A DNA stretch of 64,000 bases, taken from NCBI RefSeq assembly GCF_019320115.1, contig NC_089591.1, forward strand, positions 55,800,078 to 55,864,077, given 5' to 3'. The notes beneath the pieces were generated by a model, which had not been told where the DNA came from, did not search any database, and worked only from the letters and a program-made list of their open reading frames with translations. Shown here piece by piece: positions 1 to 12,388 of this stretch (the stretch's first letter is position 1; every line of letters starts with the position of its first letter). Origin of the DNA: Miscanthus floridulus (Eukaryota; Streptophyta; Magnoliopsida; Poales; Poaceae). Position numbers and translations under genes: made by a program.

Positions 1-1119
1 GGATGCTACGACAGCAGCGAGGACCGAAGCCTGAGCCCCAACTTGCCAGGACCTTAGGCCTTTGGCCAAGACATCCTCAACACCGCTTTCCCAGCACGGT
101 ACCAACCACCGACCAACATCCCAAAATACTCTGGGGAAACAAACCCCGAACTGTAGCTCGAGGATTATCGACTTGCTTGCCAAGCTGGTGGAGCAAATAA
201 TGACAATTTTATTATCCGCAACCTTCCATTGTTCCTGGCTGATTCAGCGTGAACATGGTTAGAACACCTTCCTCCCAATAGAATCCAAAGTTGGGTGGAC
301 CTAAAAGAGATCTTCATGGGAATCTTCTAGGGCACATACACATGTCCTGGGAACCCATGGGATCTCAAAAACTACCGATAGAAGGCCAGGGAAACCCTTC
401 ATGGGTACATCTAGCGCTTCTCCCGGTAGTGTAATGAGCTGCCCAACGTCGCCGACGCCAATGTCATAGGAGCTTTCCTATCTAGGATCACCTATGAGTC
501 CCTGGTCCATAAGCTAGGATGTAAGGACCTGTGAACCACCAAAGAGCTCCTCGACATCGCCACCAGCCACACCTTAGGTGAGGAGGAAGTCAGAGCGATC
601 TTCGACCACCTCAAGGGCAAGGCAAAATGGGACGAGGACGTCGGCGAAGGCGGCTCCAACCATCCCAACAAGAAGAACAAGCAGCGGCACGAGGGGTCGC
701 TCATGGCCTCCGTCGACCGCAAAGGGGGTCAGAAGCTCACCGAGGGTACCCCGGACCACTTTGAGAAGTTGCTCGAAGGGCCATGCCCAAACCATGCCTT
801 CCCCATCAAGCATCTATATAAGGATTGTGGCATCATGAAGTGGTTCTTATCCAGAGGCTCCAACAAGGGGGAGCATAAGAAGGACCCCAAGCCAGCCATG
901 GACGGCACTGAGGGGAAGGATGACATATTTCTAACACTGGATGGTTGCCTCATGATCTTCGAAGGGTCGGTGGCCTACGACTCCAAGCACTGCCAGAAGC
1001 TTGTGCGTCGTGAGGTCTATACGGCCGAGCCAGCCATGCCTTTTTTTCTCCGATGGTCGGAGTCTGCCATAACCTTTGATGAGACCAACCACCCAGAAAG
1101 CATCTCACAGCCAGGATGA
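1..1119 (+). pseudogene. Tat-1 gag remnant
   Basis: Broken gag. At about 235-620 all three frames contain short stretches resembling the capsid (Retrotrans_gag) domain, for example DLKEIF and GTYTCPGNPWDL, separated by stops and frameshifts. The cleanest part is 703-1119, which holds the lineage's atypical C/H motif (CPNHAFPIKHLYKDC) followed by a basic linker. In an intact element this protein would form the virus-like particle and package RNA. It cannot be translated as one protein here. The N-terminus is outside the window. Confidence 0.7.
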
Positions 1120-1128
1120 TATCCGCTC

Positions 1129-1737
1129 ATGGTTGACCCGATCATCGACATGAAGTGGCTCACCAAGGTACTGATGGATGGAGGCAGCGGCCTCAACATC
1201 ATATACGCTAAAGCGCTCGATGCCATGGGCATCGACCGAGCACGCGTCTGGCTGACCGGGGCGCCTTTCCATGGCATCATGTCTGAAAAGCAGGTTGTGC
1301 CACTCGGGTAGATTGATTTGCCCATCACCTTCGAGGATCCATCCAATTATAGGACAACGACCCTTACCTTCGAGGTGGTCAGGTTCCATGGAACCTACCA
1401 CGCCATCCTAGGACGTCCATGCTATGCGAAGTTCATGGCCATCCCAAACTACACCTATCTAAATCTAAAGATGCTAGGTCCATGCAGGGTCATCACCATC
1501 GGCACCTACTTCCAGCGTGCCTACGAGTGCGAGGTCGAGTGCTACAAACATGCCACAACAATCGTCACCTCCAAAGAGCTTGCAGCCATCAGGAAGGATG
1601 TCATCGAAGAAGCACCCAACCCCAAGCGGTGGGCTAGGTCTTTTGAGCCTATGGAGGGCGCCAAGGAGGTCCTCAAAGACCCCAGTGGCTCCAAGGGCAA
1701 AGTGATGCGCATTGGCACCATGCTTTCCTCTGAATAG
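1129..1737 (+). pseudogene. Tat-1 aspartic protease region
   Basis: Contains the retropepsin active-site segment as LMDGGSGLNIIY near 1174-1206; the DGGS form is usual in the Tat lineage instead of DTG/DSG. The flap/core segment HAILGRPCYAKF follows at about 1399. Two in-frame TAG codons (1309-1311 and 1735-1737) interrupt the reading frame, both where relatives carry Gln. The protease would release gag and pol proteins. The frame continues directly into the reverse transcriptase. Confidence 0.75.
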
Positions 1738-1743
1738 GAAAGC

Positions 1744-3050
1744 GTGCTCGTCGACTTCCTCCACGCCAACAGAGACATCTTTACGTGGAAACCCTCAGAC
1801 ATGCCAGGCATTCTAAGAGAAGTCACCGAGCACGCCTTGAAGATTAGGCCAGGCTCCAAGCCAGTGAAGCAGTGCCTACATCACTTCGATGAGGAGAAGC
1901 GTAGGGCCATTGGTGATGAAATCGCAAAGCTTTTGGCGGTCGGGTTTATCAACGAAGTATACCACCTCAAGTGGTTGGCCAATCCCGTTCTTGTACAAAA
2001 AAGAGTGGGAAATGGAGAATGTGTGTTGACTACATGGGTCCCAACAAAGCATGTCCAAAGGATCCATTTCCTTAGGGTGTGAAACCCTTTGCTTCCTTGA
2101 TACATACTCCGGGTACCATCAAATCACGATGAAAGAGTCTAACCAGCTCGCGACATTTTTCATCACCCTATTTAGAGCGTTCTGCTATGTCACAATGCCA
2201 TTCGGTCTGAAAAACACGGGGGGCTACGTACCAGCATTGCATGCTCAAGTGTTTCAGGGATCTCACCAGACGAATCATTGAGGCCTGCATGGATGACATT
2301 GTGGTTAAATCCAAATGGGCTGACTAGGTCGTAGCTGACCTAGAGCAGACCTTTGCAAAACTCTGAGCAAATGACATCAAGCTCAACCCCAAGAAGTGTG
2401 TTTTCGGGGTCCCAAGGGGTATGCTGCTGGGTTGTATCATTTTTGAGCATGGCATCAAAGCCAACCTAGAGAAGATCTCGGCCATCACAAGGATGGGCAC
2501 GATTTAGAACATAAAGGGGGTACAACGAGTTACAGGGTGCCTCGCCATGCTCAGCCGCTTTATCTTGCACCTCGACGAATGAGGTCTCCCCTCTATCGGC
2601 TCCTAAAGAAGGCCAACTATTTCGAATGGACGCCCGAGGCCCAGGAGTCACTTGACATGGTCAAGCAGCTTCTAACGAAGGCCCCGATCCTGGTCCCCCA
2701 GACCAACGGGGAACCACTTCTGCTCTACATCATAGCCACCACACAAGTGGTCAGCACTACCCTGGTGGTAGAGCAAGAAGAAGAGGGACACACCCTCAAA
2801 GTGCAATGTCCTGTGTACTTCATTAGCGAGGTCTTGTCCGATCCCAAGACCCGCTACCCCCAAATCCATAAACTCCTATACGCCGTCCACATCGCTAAGA
2901 GGAAGTTACGTCACTACTTTGAGTCACATCCAGTGATGGTCGTGATGTCCTTCTCTCTCAGTAAGGTCGTCCAAAACAGGGATGCCATGGGAAGAATCAC
3001 CAAGTGGGCACTCGAGCTAATGGGTCAAGGCATTTCGTATGCCCCCTGAA
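1744..3050 (+). pseudogene. Tat-1 reverse transcriptase and first RNase H
   Basis: The RT N-terminus carries FTWKPSDMPGI and the fingers segment KPVKQ...FDEEKRRAI (1780-1920). Frames then shift near 2030-2080. YSGYHQI and the palm segment around MPFGLKN follow (2100-2210), and the catalytic segment reads CMDDIVVKS (about 2287), so the usual YVDD is altered. The connection and RNase H part is open from 2537 to 3048 and includes YFEWTPEAQ, YFISEVLSDPKTRYPQ and a KWALEL-type end. At least three frameshifts or stops make it non-functional. Confidence 0.8.
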
Positions 3051-3560
3051 TGGCCATCAAGTCCCAAGTGCTAGCTGATTTTGTTGCAGAATGGACTGAG
3101 ATCCAAATGCCACCAGCAGCCGTTGACAAAAGAGTACTAGACGATGTACTTCGATGGATCGCTGATGAAGAAAGGTGCCAATGCAGGGTTGGTCTTCATT
3201 TTTCCCCTCGGGGTATGGATGAGGTACATGGTTTGCATCCATTTCCCCTCCTCTAACAATGTGGCCGAGTATGAGGCACTCATCAATGGCCTACGCATCG
3301 CCATCAAGCTGGGTATCCGATGGCTTGATGTCCGGGGCAACTCCCAGCTAGTCATCAACCAAGTTATGAAAGAATCAAGTTGCCACAACGCTAAGATGGC
3401 TACATATTGCTAAGAAGTCCACCAGCTGGAGGACAAGTTCGATGGTCTCAAGTTCAATCACATCCCAAGGCGTCTCAACGAGGCGGCCAACGCACTAGCA
3501 AAAATGGCATCTAGTCGAGAGCTAGTGCTGATTGGCGTCTTCACCAGCGATTAGTACAAG
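3051..3560 (+). pseudogene. Tat-1 additional RNase H (aRNH)
   Basis: A second RNase H-like domain separates the ordinary RNase H from the integrase. The open part (3144-3413) begins MYFDGSLMKKGANAGLV, with the first catalytic Asp in FDGS, followed by NNVAEYEALINGL (catalytic Glu) and NSQLVINQV. The end (3415-3545) includes the tail segment EAANALAKMAS. This archaeal/plant-type RNase H duplication is diagnostic of the Tat lineage. A TAA at 3411-3413 and a TAG near 3552 break the frame. Confidence 0.8.
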
Positions 3561-3709
3561 CCCTCAGTCCACTATGAGGAGCCAAAACAGACCAGTGGTG
3601 GGCCGCTTGCCCTAGGCTCGGGGGCTAACCAGCCGTCAACTCCATCTGACCCCGAAGTCATGGAGCTTGATGAGGATCTAGCGATAGAGCCTGACTCTCT
3701 GGCTGACTA

Positions 3710-4480
3710 GAGGACACATTACCTCGACTACCTCCTCTGTAAAGCACTACCGATGGACAAAACAGAGGCTCGGTAGCTCACGCATCGTGCCAAGTCCTTT
3801 GTCCTTATTGAGGATGAGCTCTATAGGTGAAGCCACATCGGGATCCTGCAGCGCTACATCCTCATCGAATGAGGGAAGCAGTTGTTGACTGATATCCATG
3901 GTGGGGTCTGTGGGCACCATGCCATGCCTAGGACGCTGGTCAGAAATGCATTCTGATAGGGCTTCTACTGGCCGACCGCAGTAGCTAATGCTAAACAGAT
4001 GGTGCGCACCTATGAAGGGTGTCAATACTACGCTCGGCAGACCCACCTACTGGCCCAAGCACTCCAAATGATCCCTATCACATGGCCATTCATGGTCTGG
4101 GGGCTTGATCTAGTCGGACCTCTCAAGAGGGCGCCCAGGGTCTACACACACTAGCTTGTCACCATAGACAAGTTTACAAAGTGGGTAGAGGCTCGATCGA
4201 TCTCCGTGATCAAGTCCAAGCAAGCCATGCTGTTCTTCCTTGACATCGTCCATCGCTTTGGAGTCCTAAACTCCAATATCACAAACAACAGCACGTAGTT
4301 CAAAAATAAATTCCTTCGATTCTATGATGAATACCACATCCGCATCGATTGGGCCACTATGGCGCACCCCTGCACAAACGGCTAGGTCGAGTGTGAAAAT
4401 GACATAGTCCTATAAGGCCTCAAACCTAGAATGTTCAACCGATTGAACAAGTTTAGCGGACAATGGGTCACGGAGCCATT
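3710..4480 (+). pseudogene. Tat-1 integrase
   Basis: The zinc-binding HHCC part is recognisable as DIHGGVCGHHAMPRTLV...YEGCQYY (3893-4030). The catalytic core begins VWGLDLVGPLKRAP (4096, first Asp present) and continues to TNG-stop-VECEND (about 4375), where the Gln of the usual NGQ is a TAG. At least seven nonsense codons are present, mostly TAG. The C-terminal domain is not seen; sequence after 4480 changes to non-coding repeat. Confidence 0.78.
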
Positions 4481-4640
4481 GAGGTAACTTTACCAAACCC
4501 CACTTTACTCTTCCAGTGCATGAACATTCATTCATCCATTCTCATACATCCAAGCACTGCATATGTAATTATTGCATCACAATGCTTCGCGTCGTGTCAT
4601 GAAGCGATAGTCGTCTCATTCGATATGAGCGGTGACCGAC

Positions 4641-5565
4641 CGAGGTTCGAAGGCTAGCCCACGAAGGGCTCAAGGCCACCTCATGTCAAACAGAGCTAGA
4701 GAAGAAAACACAGATGAGCCCTAATAGCCTTTGCCCGACCCACTCAGAAGCGGACAGGGTCATCTCAACCTTCTTTTTTGATCCTAACCTCGAGCCATGC
4801 CCACAAAATCTCCATCGAGGAGAGGCCAATGGGCCACCTAAGTTGGTCTCTGAAATGACTCAGGCATCTACCGAGAGGTAGGTTAAGGAGCAGTGGAATG
4901 CCATATGAGAGCTATACTGACCCTATCATGAACAACGGATGTAGATTCCACTTGGACATACCCGTTAGCGAGCTCGCTGAGTGCGACACTCGAGCCATCG
5001 AGGCAAGTGTCGTTAGCTCAACCCCTCCAGTTGTAGAAACCGTGGACAGGGTGATGCATAAAACATGGCCAACCCCTACCGAGCCTAATAGGGCTCAGGG
5101 GCTTAAGCCGCCTAACCCCAACTTGAGAATCCGAAAGGCCGAGGTTCGAAGGCCGGTCTGTGAAGGGCTCGAGGCCGCCTCGCATCAAAAAGAGCCAGGG
5201 GAGAAAACACAGATGAGCCCTAGAGGCCTTTGCCCGACTGCTCAAAAGTGGACAGGGTCATCTCGACCTTCTCATTCGATCCTAACATTGAGCCAAGCCC
5301 ACAGAATCTCCATCGAGGGGAGGCCAGTGGGCCACCTGAGTCAGTCTCCGGAATGAATTGGGCATATGCTGGGAGGTGGGTTAAGGAGCAGTGGAATACC
5401 ACATGAGGGCTATGCTAACCCCATCACAAACAACAGACCCAGATTCCACTCAAACATGCCCATTGGCAAGCTCATCGAGCGTGTCACTCGAGCCATTGAG
5501 GCAAGTGATGTTAGCTCAACTCCTCCGATTCCAGAAACCATGGATGGGGTGACGATCACAAAGAT
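4641..5565 (+). repeat. 499-bp tandem repeat in the Tat-1 3' region
   Basis: The block starting CGAGGTTCGAAGG at 4641 starts again at 5140, giving a period of 499 bp. The first unit is complete and the second runs to about 5565. Copies are clearly alike over their length, with scattered substitutions and small indels. Each unit can be read as a short open frame, but the frame is not shared by all copies and no domain is recognisable. A reverse-oriented relative lies at 57950-58760 inside Tat-3. Confidence 0.85.
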
Positions 5566-5652
5566 GAGCTGACCCTTGACCAGACCCCTACAAAGCGTGG
5601 GGGCTCGAGGAAAGTTAGACTCACAAGGAGACCGAATGCGCGATCGTAGAAC
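5558..5652 (+). repeat. 95-bp block, copy A
   Basis: This block, from ACAAAGATGAG to GTAGAAC, recurs at 17001-17095 just before the 3' LTR. The two copies flank the antisense gene of Tat-1. No coding signal is seen in it. Confidence 0.75.
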
Positions 5653-6007
5653 GATGGCTTAGATCCTAGGTAGGCAGTACGTACAAAAACTAAGAATAAC
5701 GTTTCTAAAACAAGAAACGCTTTCTCCTACTAGTTTCGCTATCATCTCCTCAATCTTTAGTGAAACCTAACCCCAGAAATGACAAGGGGTTGGGTCTCAC
5801 TCAGGGGCTAATAAGGGTATATACATACTCTTTCTGAAACAGTCATCGCACTCGACCCTTTCTCATGATTGAAACCTAGAGGCAAGGTTTATGGAAACGA
5901 ACGACTGATAAGGCTGGTCAGACTGCAAGAAACCTACGCCCTAGCAGCTACGGCACTCTTGTTTACTAGCATGACTAGAGTTTCCTGCCCACACCTCGAA
6001 CTCTATG
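5653..6007. other. Tat-1 non-coding spacer
   Basis: No gene or clear motif is seen. It joins directly to the sequence at 12394 once the inserted copia element and one copy of its target duplication are removed. Confidence 0.6.
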
Positions 6008-6012
6008 GTCTT
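6008..6012. repeat. Target-site duplication GTCTT, left copy
   Basis: GTCTT at 6008-6012 is repeated exactly at 12389-12393 on the far side of the inserted element. This proves a complete LTR-to-LTR insertion. Confidence 0.93.
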
Positions 6013-7420
6013 TGTAGGGAACCATGACGCCGAAGTGGGGGGTGAATTAGGCAACTTAAAATTCTAACTCTAAACTATGGCCTCTTTTACCACCCTTAGC
6101 AAAACCTATGCAAAAGATAAACTATCTAAATGTGCAACTATAGTTTTGCTAGTGTGTTGCTATCTCTATCGCAAAAATAGTAATACAAACAATGTAAATG
6201 CAGAAGCTAAAGAGCAAGGTAAAGATATGTAAACTCCCATCGATGACTCTGGTATTTTTACCGAGGTATCGAGAAGCGCGCAAGCTTCCCCCTAGTCCTC
6301 ATTGGAGCCCCTCGCAAGGGCCAAGCTCCTGGTCGGGTAACTATGTGGATAGCCTCAGGCCTTCCCCACATGCAAGTGGGTCTCCGATGTGCCTTCCGGC
6401 AAGCCTCTCCCGGATGCTCCCTGCTGTCTTCACTATCAAGCTTCCGGCTAAAACGCCGCGGGCCTTGTTCCCTCCAGTACACGGTGGCGATCACACCACA
6501 AACGCGGTTGGTGTGATCTCATAAGACTACAAGGCCCTCCAATGTACAACAATGGTGCGTGCAAGCACATAGTGATAAGAGGTATGCAAACCTCACTAAA
6601 CACTAGGCCTAAACCTAGAGCAAGCGCATAAGCGGTGCTCTAATCAACCTAAGCACTTCGCAAAGCATCTACGCTAATCACCTAATGAATCACTAAGCAC
6701 TATGCAAGTGGAGATCACTAAAATGGTGTATCAACACCCTTAATATGTTTCCTCAGCTCCACACACTTCAAATGGCCGGTTTGGGGGTCTATCTATAAGC
6801 CTCACTGAGAAAGTAGCCATTGGGGACAAAATCCTGCTTTTCTGCTACTGACCGGACGCTGATCATGTCCTAACCAGACGTGTTCGGTCGTCCCGACTGT
6901 TAGAGCTACGATCAACTAATCGGACACTGCCAGCGTCCGGTCACATGCCACCAGACACGTCCGGCCGCAATTTCACCGCTCTGGAACCTTTCTGTACTCG
7001 ATCGGACCCTGTAGTTCTATGTCCGATCGTTTTGCCGCCAGCGTCCGGTCCAGCGTCTAGTCGCTGCTGCTGATGCCTATTTGCTAAGCCTCTTGATCGG
7101 AGCGTTCGGTCACTTTCTGCCAGCGTCCGGTCCAGCGTCCGATCACCTCTGTGAGCTCGTTTCTTTATGATCTTGCGTTCGGCTTGGTTCCTATCTTCAT
7201 GCTTGGACTTTGCTTGATATCTTGGATCTTCTCTTATGCTTCTAAGGTCTTGCTTAAGGTGTTGATGATCGGATCATCATGTCGTCTTTGTCCAAGTCAC
7301 GTTTTGCACCCTATTGAACTACAAAATAATCACTTGCAAATTCATTAGTCCAATTTGGTTGTGTTGGTCATCAAACACCAAAATCCAAAGTAAATAGGCC
7401 TAGGGTCCATTTTCCTTACA
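6013..7420 (-). repeat. 3' LTR of the gag-only copia element
   Basis: Begins TGTAAGG (minus, at 7420) and ends CCTACA (at 6013), so it has the TG...CA ends of LTRs. It is preceded on the minus strand by a polypurine tract. It contains several copies of GCGTCCGGTC (plus strand reading) around 6900-7145. Confidence 0.9.
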
Positions 7421-7438
7421 ATCTCCCCCTTTTTGGTG
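7421..7438 (-). other. Polypurine tract of the gag-only copia element
   Basis: On the minus strand the sequence directly before the 3' LTR is AAAAAGGGGGAGAT. This is the RNase H-resistant primer for plus-strand DNA synthesis. Confidence 0.85.
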
Positions 7439-8761
7439 ATTGATGAGAACACGACCAAGGTAAGCAAATAATACAAATTTACAATTTTAAAAGCTATCTA
7501 TTTGCTAGGATGCAATGCAAGGGGCAAGGTTATATGATGCTAAAAGATACTACTTGTAAGACTAAAAGATACTACGTAAAAACTTATCTTGCCCTTGTAA
7601 ATGTCCCCATGTGGTATTATGGATTTAAGCCTTGCTTCCTACAAATTCTCCCCATTACATAGACTAATCAATAATCCACTATCCTCTCTTTCTTGGACCA
7701 TTACCACTTGTAAATTATTATAGTCTAGCTTTTGGTTCTACAAAGTAATGCCTGCTTTTGGTCCTCTAAATTTTCCCCCTTTGGAATCAAACACCGAAAA
7801 GGAAGACATTAGTAGCACAAGGGAGGGTCAAACTTTGTGATCCTTTGTGAGTAGAGTGGAATGGGTCACAAAATTTGACTCTCACATTATATAGATTAAG
7901 CTCCCCCTAACTATATGCATACATATGGTAGAAGGCAAGCCATATGCATAATTGGCAAATTATTGCTCAAGGGAATTTAATCTATATAATGCATGGAGAA
8001 AGCATATAAATATCAAAATGAAATCAACAAGATGATATCGGTTTAGAAATACCACATGTGGAAACCCATTTGATTTCTACCACTTGCAATAAGTGGTGGA
8101 TATTTGAAGTATGATGCTTTACTCCGGGGACTCCATTTTCCTTGCAATGAGACTACTACACACATGATAAGCTTGAAAAATTGTTAGTCTCAAGGCATCC
8201 AACTTGTAGAGTAACCTTTCTCTAAATTTGTGCACACAAGTATGGAATACTTGTAGGAAACGTGCACATTGATTTTAGAATAAAAAATACCACTTGAAAG
8301 ATGACATCACATGAATGTGAGAGTCATTTTCGAAGGCGATATTCGAGAGAAATTATCTACAATTTGGACTTTGACACATATTAGATGAACAATCAAAAGA
8401 CAAGCTATGTGCCGTGCTCCTAAACAATTTTAAACCATGCAGGATTGCTCCAAGGAATAAGAAAGAAACTGAGCAAGCCTACCATAAGATATACCTAGTG
8501 TATACATGACAAAAGATATAAGCATGCAAATGCAAACCTAGGCATGAAGAGTTACTAGATGCTTAAAGATGCTACTTGTAGGAGATTAAATCTAGTACCA
8601 TTTGAAGCAAATTGAATATAGTTACCTAACATGGGAAGGGGAATTTGGGTCCATAGTATTCACTAACCCACTTGGCAATGATTTTGTCCATCATGATGCA
8701 TCCCATGAAATGCATCCATACTTTGCCAAGTCTCCAAATTCTCCAAAGTCCATTGGACTTC
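7439..8761 (-). other. Non-coding internal region where pol would be expected
   Basis: AT-rich and without long frames on either strand. No reverse transcriptase, integrase or RNase H motif is seen. In SIRE-like elements pol (about 4 kb) starts right after the sequence that ends gag here, so the enzyme genes appear to be deleted or replaced. Confidence 0.65.
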
Positions 8762-10918
8762 TCACTTTCCTTTCAGGATCCAAACCTTCTTGGTGCTCTT
8801 CATGTTGGAAATGATTTCCTTTAGCACCCAAAAGTGTTTGACCCCATTGTTGGCTTGCTTGTTCACCTTGATGGCCACCACCTTGTCATTTTTCTTCTTC
8901 TTTAAGAGATAAGGTGTGGAGGCTTTCTTGTCCACCTTGTTGGTGTAGGTGTTGGAGAGCTTGCTTGTTTGCTTCTTCTCTTTCTTCTTTGCTCCTCCCC
9001 CATTCTTCACCTTGCACTCATAGGACTTGTGACCTTCCTTGTGGCATACATAGCAAACCACGGTTTGTCCTTCATCAAGCTTCTTCACTCCCTTGATGGT
9101 GTTATCTTGATGAAGTTGGGCTTGCTTCGCCTTGCCTTTCGCTTGAGTCAAGTCCTTGGTGAGGTGAGCTACTTCTTGTTTGAGTTGCTCATTCTCCTTT
9201 GCAACCTCTTGTGTGCATGTATCTACAACAACTTTTTCAACGCAAACTTGGTTACACAAAGATGAGTCTAAACATAAATCATTACAAGAAGTTGAGGCAT
9301 CCTTTTTAGACATATTAAAGATAGAACTTTTCTTTTTAGATGCCTTGGTGGAGGTTGTACTAACGGCTTCAAGATTGGCAACTTTATTAGTTAGCTCATC
9401 ATAATGTTTGCACATGGTTTCTATTTTAGCAAGCAAACTTTTATAAGCATCTTGTGAGCTAGCCAACTTATCTTTTAGTTTTTCATTTTTCTTTACAAGT
9501 TGCTCATCATTGATTGTGCATGCATTTGTTATTGCACTAGCCTCAAGTTGCTCAATTTTAGTAGATAGTTCAATATTGAGATTAGCAAAGTTCTCATATT
9601 GTTCAAGCAAAGTTTTATATGCTTCTTGTGAACTATCTAGCTTTTCTTTTAATTTTCCAAGCTTCTTTTGTTGACTAGTGCAAACTTTAGCATAATTATG
9701 ATTTTGTTGCACAATTTCATCATAAGAAGGCAATTCATCATCACTATCACTCTCACTAGAGGATGAGCTTTTGTTACCTCGTGCCATAAGGCACATATGA
9801 GAAGAGCTTGATGATGAGTGCTTGCACCCTCATCTCTTGTGATGGTGTTCTTCTTCACTTGAAGAATCATCCCATGACCTTATTGATGTGAGGGCTTGGT
9901 TCTTGCATGCCTTCTTCTTTGTCTTAGGTGCGGGCTTGTTTGGACAAACTTCCACAAAGTGCCCCAACTCGCCACATCTATAGCATCCTCTCTTTCTTTG
10001 CTTATTTCTTTGATTGGTGAAAATGAGATCTTTGATTTGGATGGGCACACCCTTGATATTGAGCCTTTGGATCATCTTTTCCACCTTGTTGATTAGTTTG
10101 ATTGATTCTTCATCAAGGTCAGAGGTGGAGGAGGAAGATTGATCATCTTCACTTGAATCATCATCATCATCATCATCGTCCTCATCTTCTTCTTCATCTT
10201 CACTTGAGGAGCTTAAGCTTGAGCTTGTCTCAACTTGCTTGCCCTTCATCTTCTTTTTCTCGCTACATGCGAGAGCTTTGCCTTTGCTCGATGAAGAGGC
10301 TTCGTCTTGACCCATCTTATGTGACATTTCAAATGCCACTATCTTGCCAATGACTATGCCCAGGGTCATGGTGCTCAGGTTCTCCATGTTGTGAAGGATG
10401 GTGATGATGCTTGCATATTTCTTTTGTGGTAGCATGGAGATGATCTTCCTCATGATGTCCGCATCATCTAGCTTTGTTAATCCTATTGAATGGAGCTCAT
10501 TGATAATTAGATTTAAATGAGAATACATATCACGAACAAGCTCATCATCATTCATTATAAAGGAATCATAATTTTATTTAGCTAGACAATGTTTTTGCTC
10601 ATGGACATTAGATGTGCCATCATGGAGCTCTTGAAGTTTTAACCAAATTTTATGAGTCGTATTTAAAGTGAACACTTGGTTAAACACATCCGTGCTAAAT
10701 GATTCAAACAAGCAATTTTTAGCTCTAGCATTGTAATGCATTTCCTTTTCTTCACCCTTTGTGGGTTTATCGGGATTCTTAATTTGTTTCATTCCGTCAC
10801 GAGTGACTCTCCAAACACCCAAATCAACCACCTCAAGGTGGCAAGCCATTCTAGCTTTATAATAGGAGAAGTTAGTGCCGTCAAAGTGTGGAGGCCTAGA
10901 GGTATCCATCCCAACCAC
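8762..10918 (-). pseudogene. gag of the SIRE-like element, two nonsense codons
   Basis: One reading frame of 719 codons on the minus strand, broken only by TAA at 10576-10574 and TGA at 9832-9830; the three parts are in phase. The order is: N-terminal copia gag domain (PPHFDGTNF, VWRVTRDG, WLKLQELHDGTSNV), capsid-like part (LVRDMYSHLN, ISMLPQKKY), an acidic Asp/Ser/Glu-rich stretch coded by GAT repeats (about 10190-10090), a first CCHC knuckle (CYRCGELGHFVEVC), a long coiled coil rich in Lys/Glu/Gln, a second knuckle (CYVCHKEGHKSYEC, about 9055), and a basic C-terminus. The frame ends where protease would start in a full element. Gag packages RNA into particles, so a near-intact gag in a pol-less element suggests selection for gag or packaging in trans. 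Confidence 0.85.
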
Positions 10919-10974
10919 TCTAAATAGCGTCGGCTCAACGACGGTTAAGCCAAAGGTCTAAATTGAGCCAACCG

Positions 10975-10986
10975 GCTCTGATATCA
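10975..10986 (-). other. Primer-binding site (initiator Met-tRNA)
   Basis: The minus strand reads TGATATCAGAGC three bases after the 5' LTR, one base from the TGGTATCAGAGC complementary to the 3' end of initiator Met-tRNA. It fixes the element's orientation. Confidence 0.88.
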
Positions 10987-10988
10987 CC

Positions 10989-12388
10989 TATAGGGAACCA
11001 TGACGCCTAAGAGGGGGGGGGGTGAATTAGGCAACTTAAAATTCTAACTCTAAACTATGGCCTTTTTTACCACCCTTAGCAAAACCTATGCAAAAGATTA
11101 ACTATCTAAATGTGCAACTACGGTTTTGCTAGTGTGTTGCTATCTCTACCACAAAAATAGTAATACAAACAATATAAATGCGGAAGCTAAAGAGCAAGGT
11201 AGAGATATGCAAACTCCCATCGACGACTCTGGTATTTTTACCGAGGTATCGAGAAGCACGTAAGATCCCACCTAGTCCTCGTTGGAGCCCCTCGTAAGGG
11301 CCAAGCTCCCGGTCGGGTAACTCCATTGATAGCCTCGATCCTTCCCCATGCGCAAGTGTGTCTCTGACATGCCTTCCGGTAAGCCTCTCCCAGATGCTCC
11401 CTGCCATCTTCACTATTAAGCTTCTGGCTAAAACGTCATGGGCCTTGTTCCCTCCAGTACACAGTGGCGGCCACACCACAAATGTGGTTGGTGTGATCTT
11501 GCAAGACAACAAGGCCCTCTGATGTACAACAATGGTGCGTGCAAGCACCGAGTGGTAAGAGGTATGCAAACCTCACTAAACACTAGGCCTAAACCTAGAG
11601 CAAGCGCATAAGCTGTGGTCTAATCAACCTAAGCAATTCGAAAAGCACCTACGCTAATCACCTAATGAATCACTAAGCACTATGCAAGTGGAGATCACTA
11701 AAATGGTATATCAACACCCTTGATATGTTTCCTTAGCTCCACACACTTCAAATGGCTGGTTGGGGGGTATATTTATAAGCCCCACTAAGATAGTAGCCGT
11801 TGGGGACAAAATCCCGCTTTTCTGCTATTGACCGAACACTGATCATGTCCTGACCAGACGCGTCCAGTCGTCCCAACCTTTAGAGCTACGATCAACTGAT
11901 CCGACGCTGCCAGCATCCGGTCACATGCCACTGGACGTGTCCGGTCGCAATTTTGCCGCTCTGGAACCTTTCTGTACTCGATCAGACATTGTAGTTCTGA
12001 GTCCAGTCGTTTTGTCACCAACGTCCGATCACTGCTGCTGATGCCTATTTGCTGAGCCTCTTGATCGGAGCATCCGGTCACTTTCCACCAGCGTCCGATC
12101 CAGGGTCCGATCACCTTTGTGAGCTCATTTCTTTGTGATCTTGCATCCGGCTTGGTTCCTATCTTCGTGCTTGGACTTTGCTTGATATCTTGGATCTTCT
12201 CTTATGCTTCTAAGGTATTTCTTAAGGTGTTGATGATTAGATCATCATGTCGCCTTCGTCCAAGTCATGTTTTGCACCCTATTGAACTACAAAATAATCA
12301 CTTGCAAATTCATTAGTCCAATTTGGTTGTGTTGGTCATCAAACACCAAAATCCAAAGTAAATGGGCCTAGTGTCCATTTTCCTTATA
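10989..12388 (-). repeat. 5' LTR of the gag-only copia element
   Basis: Pairs with 6013-7420 over its whole length. Its last bases on the minus strand (CCTATA) are a decayed CCTACA end. The related copy at 41707-43237 is a solo LTR. Confidence 0.9.

Larger units (their letters stand above)
6013..12388 (-). mobile_element. Gag-only SIRE-like copia element (non-autonomous)
   Basis: Two direct repeats of 1408 and 1400 bp (6013-7420 and 10989-12388) are flanked by the perfect 5-bp duplication GTCTT. On the minus strand the order is 5' LTR, primer-binding site for initiator Met-tRNA, gag, about 1.3 kb of non-coding DNA, polypurine tract, 3' LTR. There is no protease, integrase, reverse transcriptase or RNase H. 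The gag N-terminus (PPHFDGTNFSYYKARM) and its two zinc knuckles resemble SIRE/Maximus-type copia gag. It could only have moved using enzymes from an autonomous relative. The LTRs differ at many sites, so the insertion is not recent. Confidence 0.88.
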
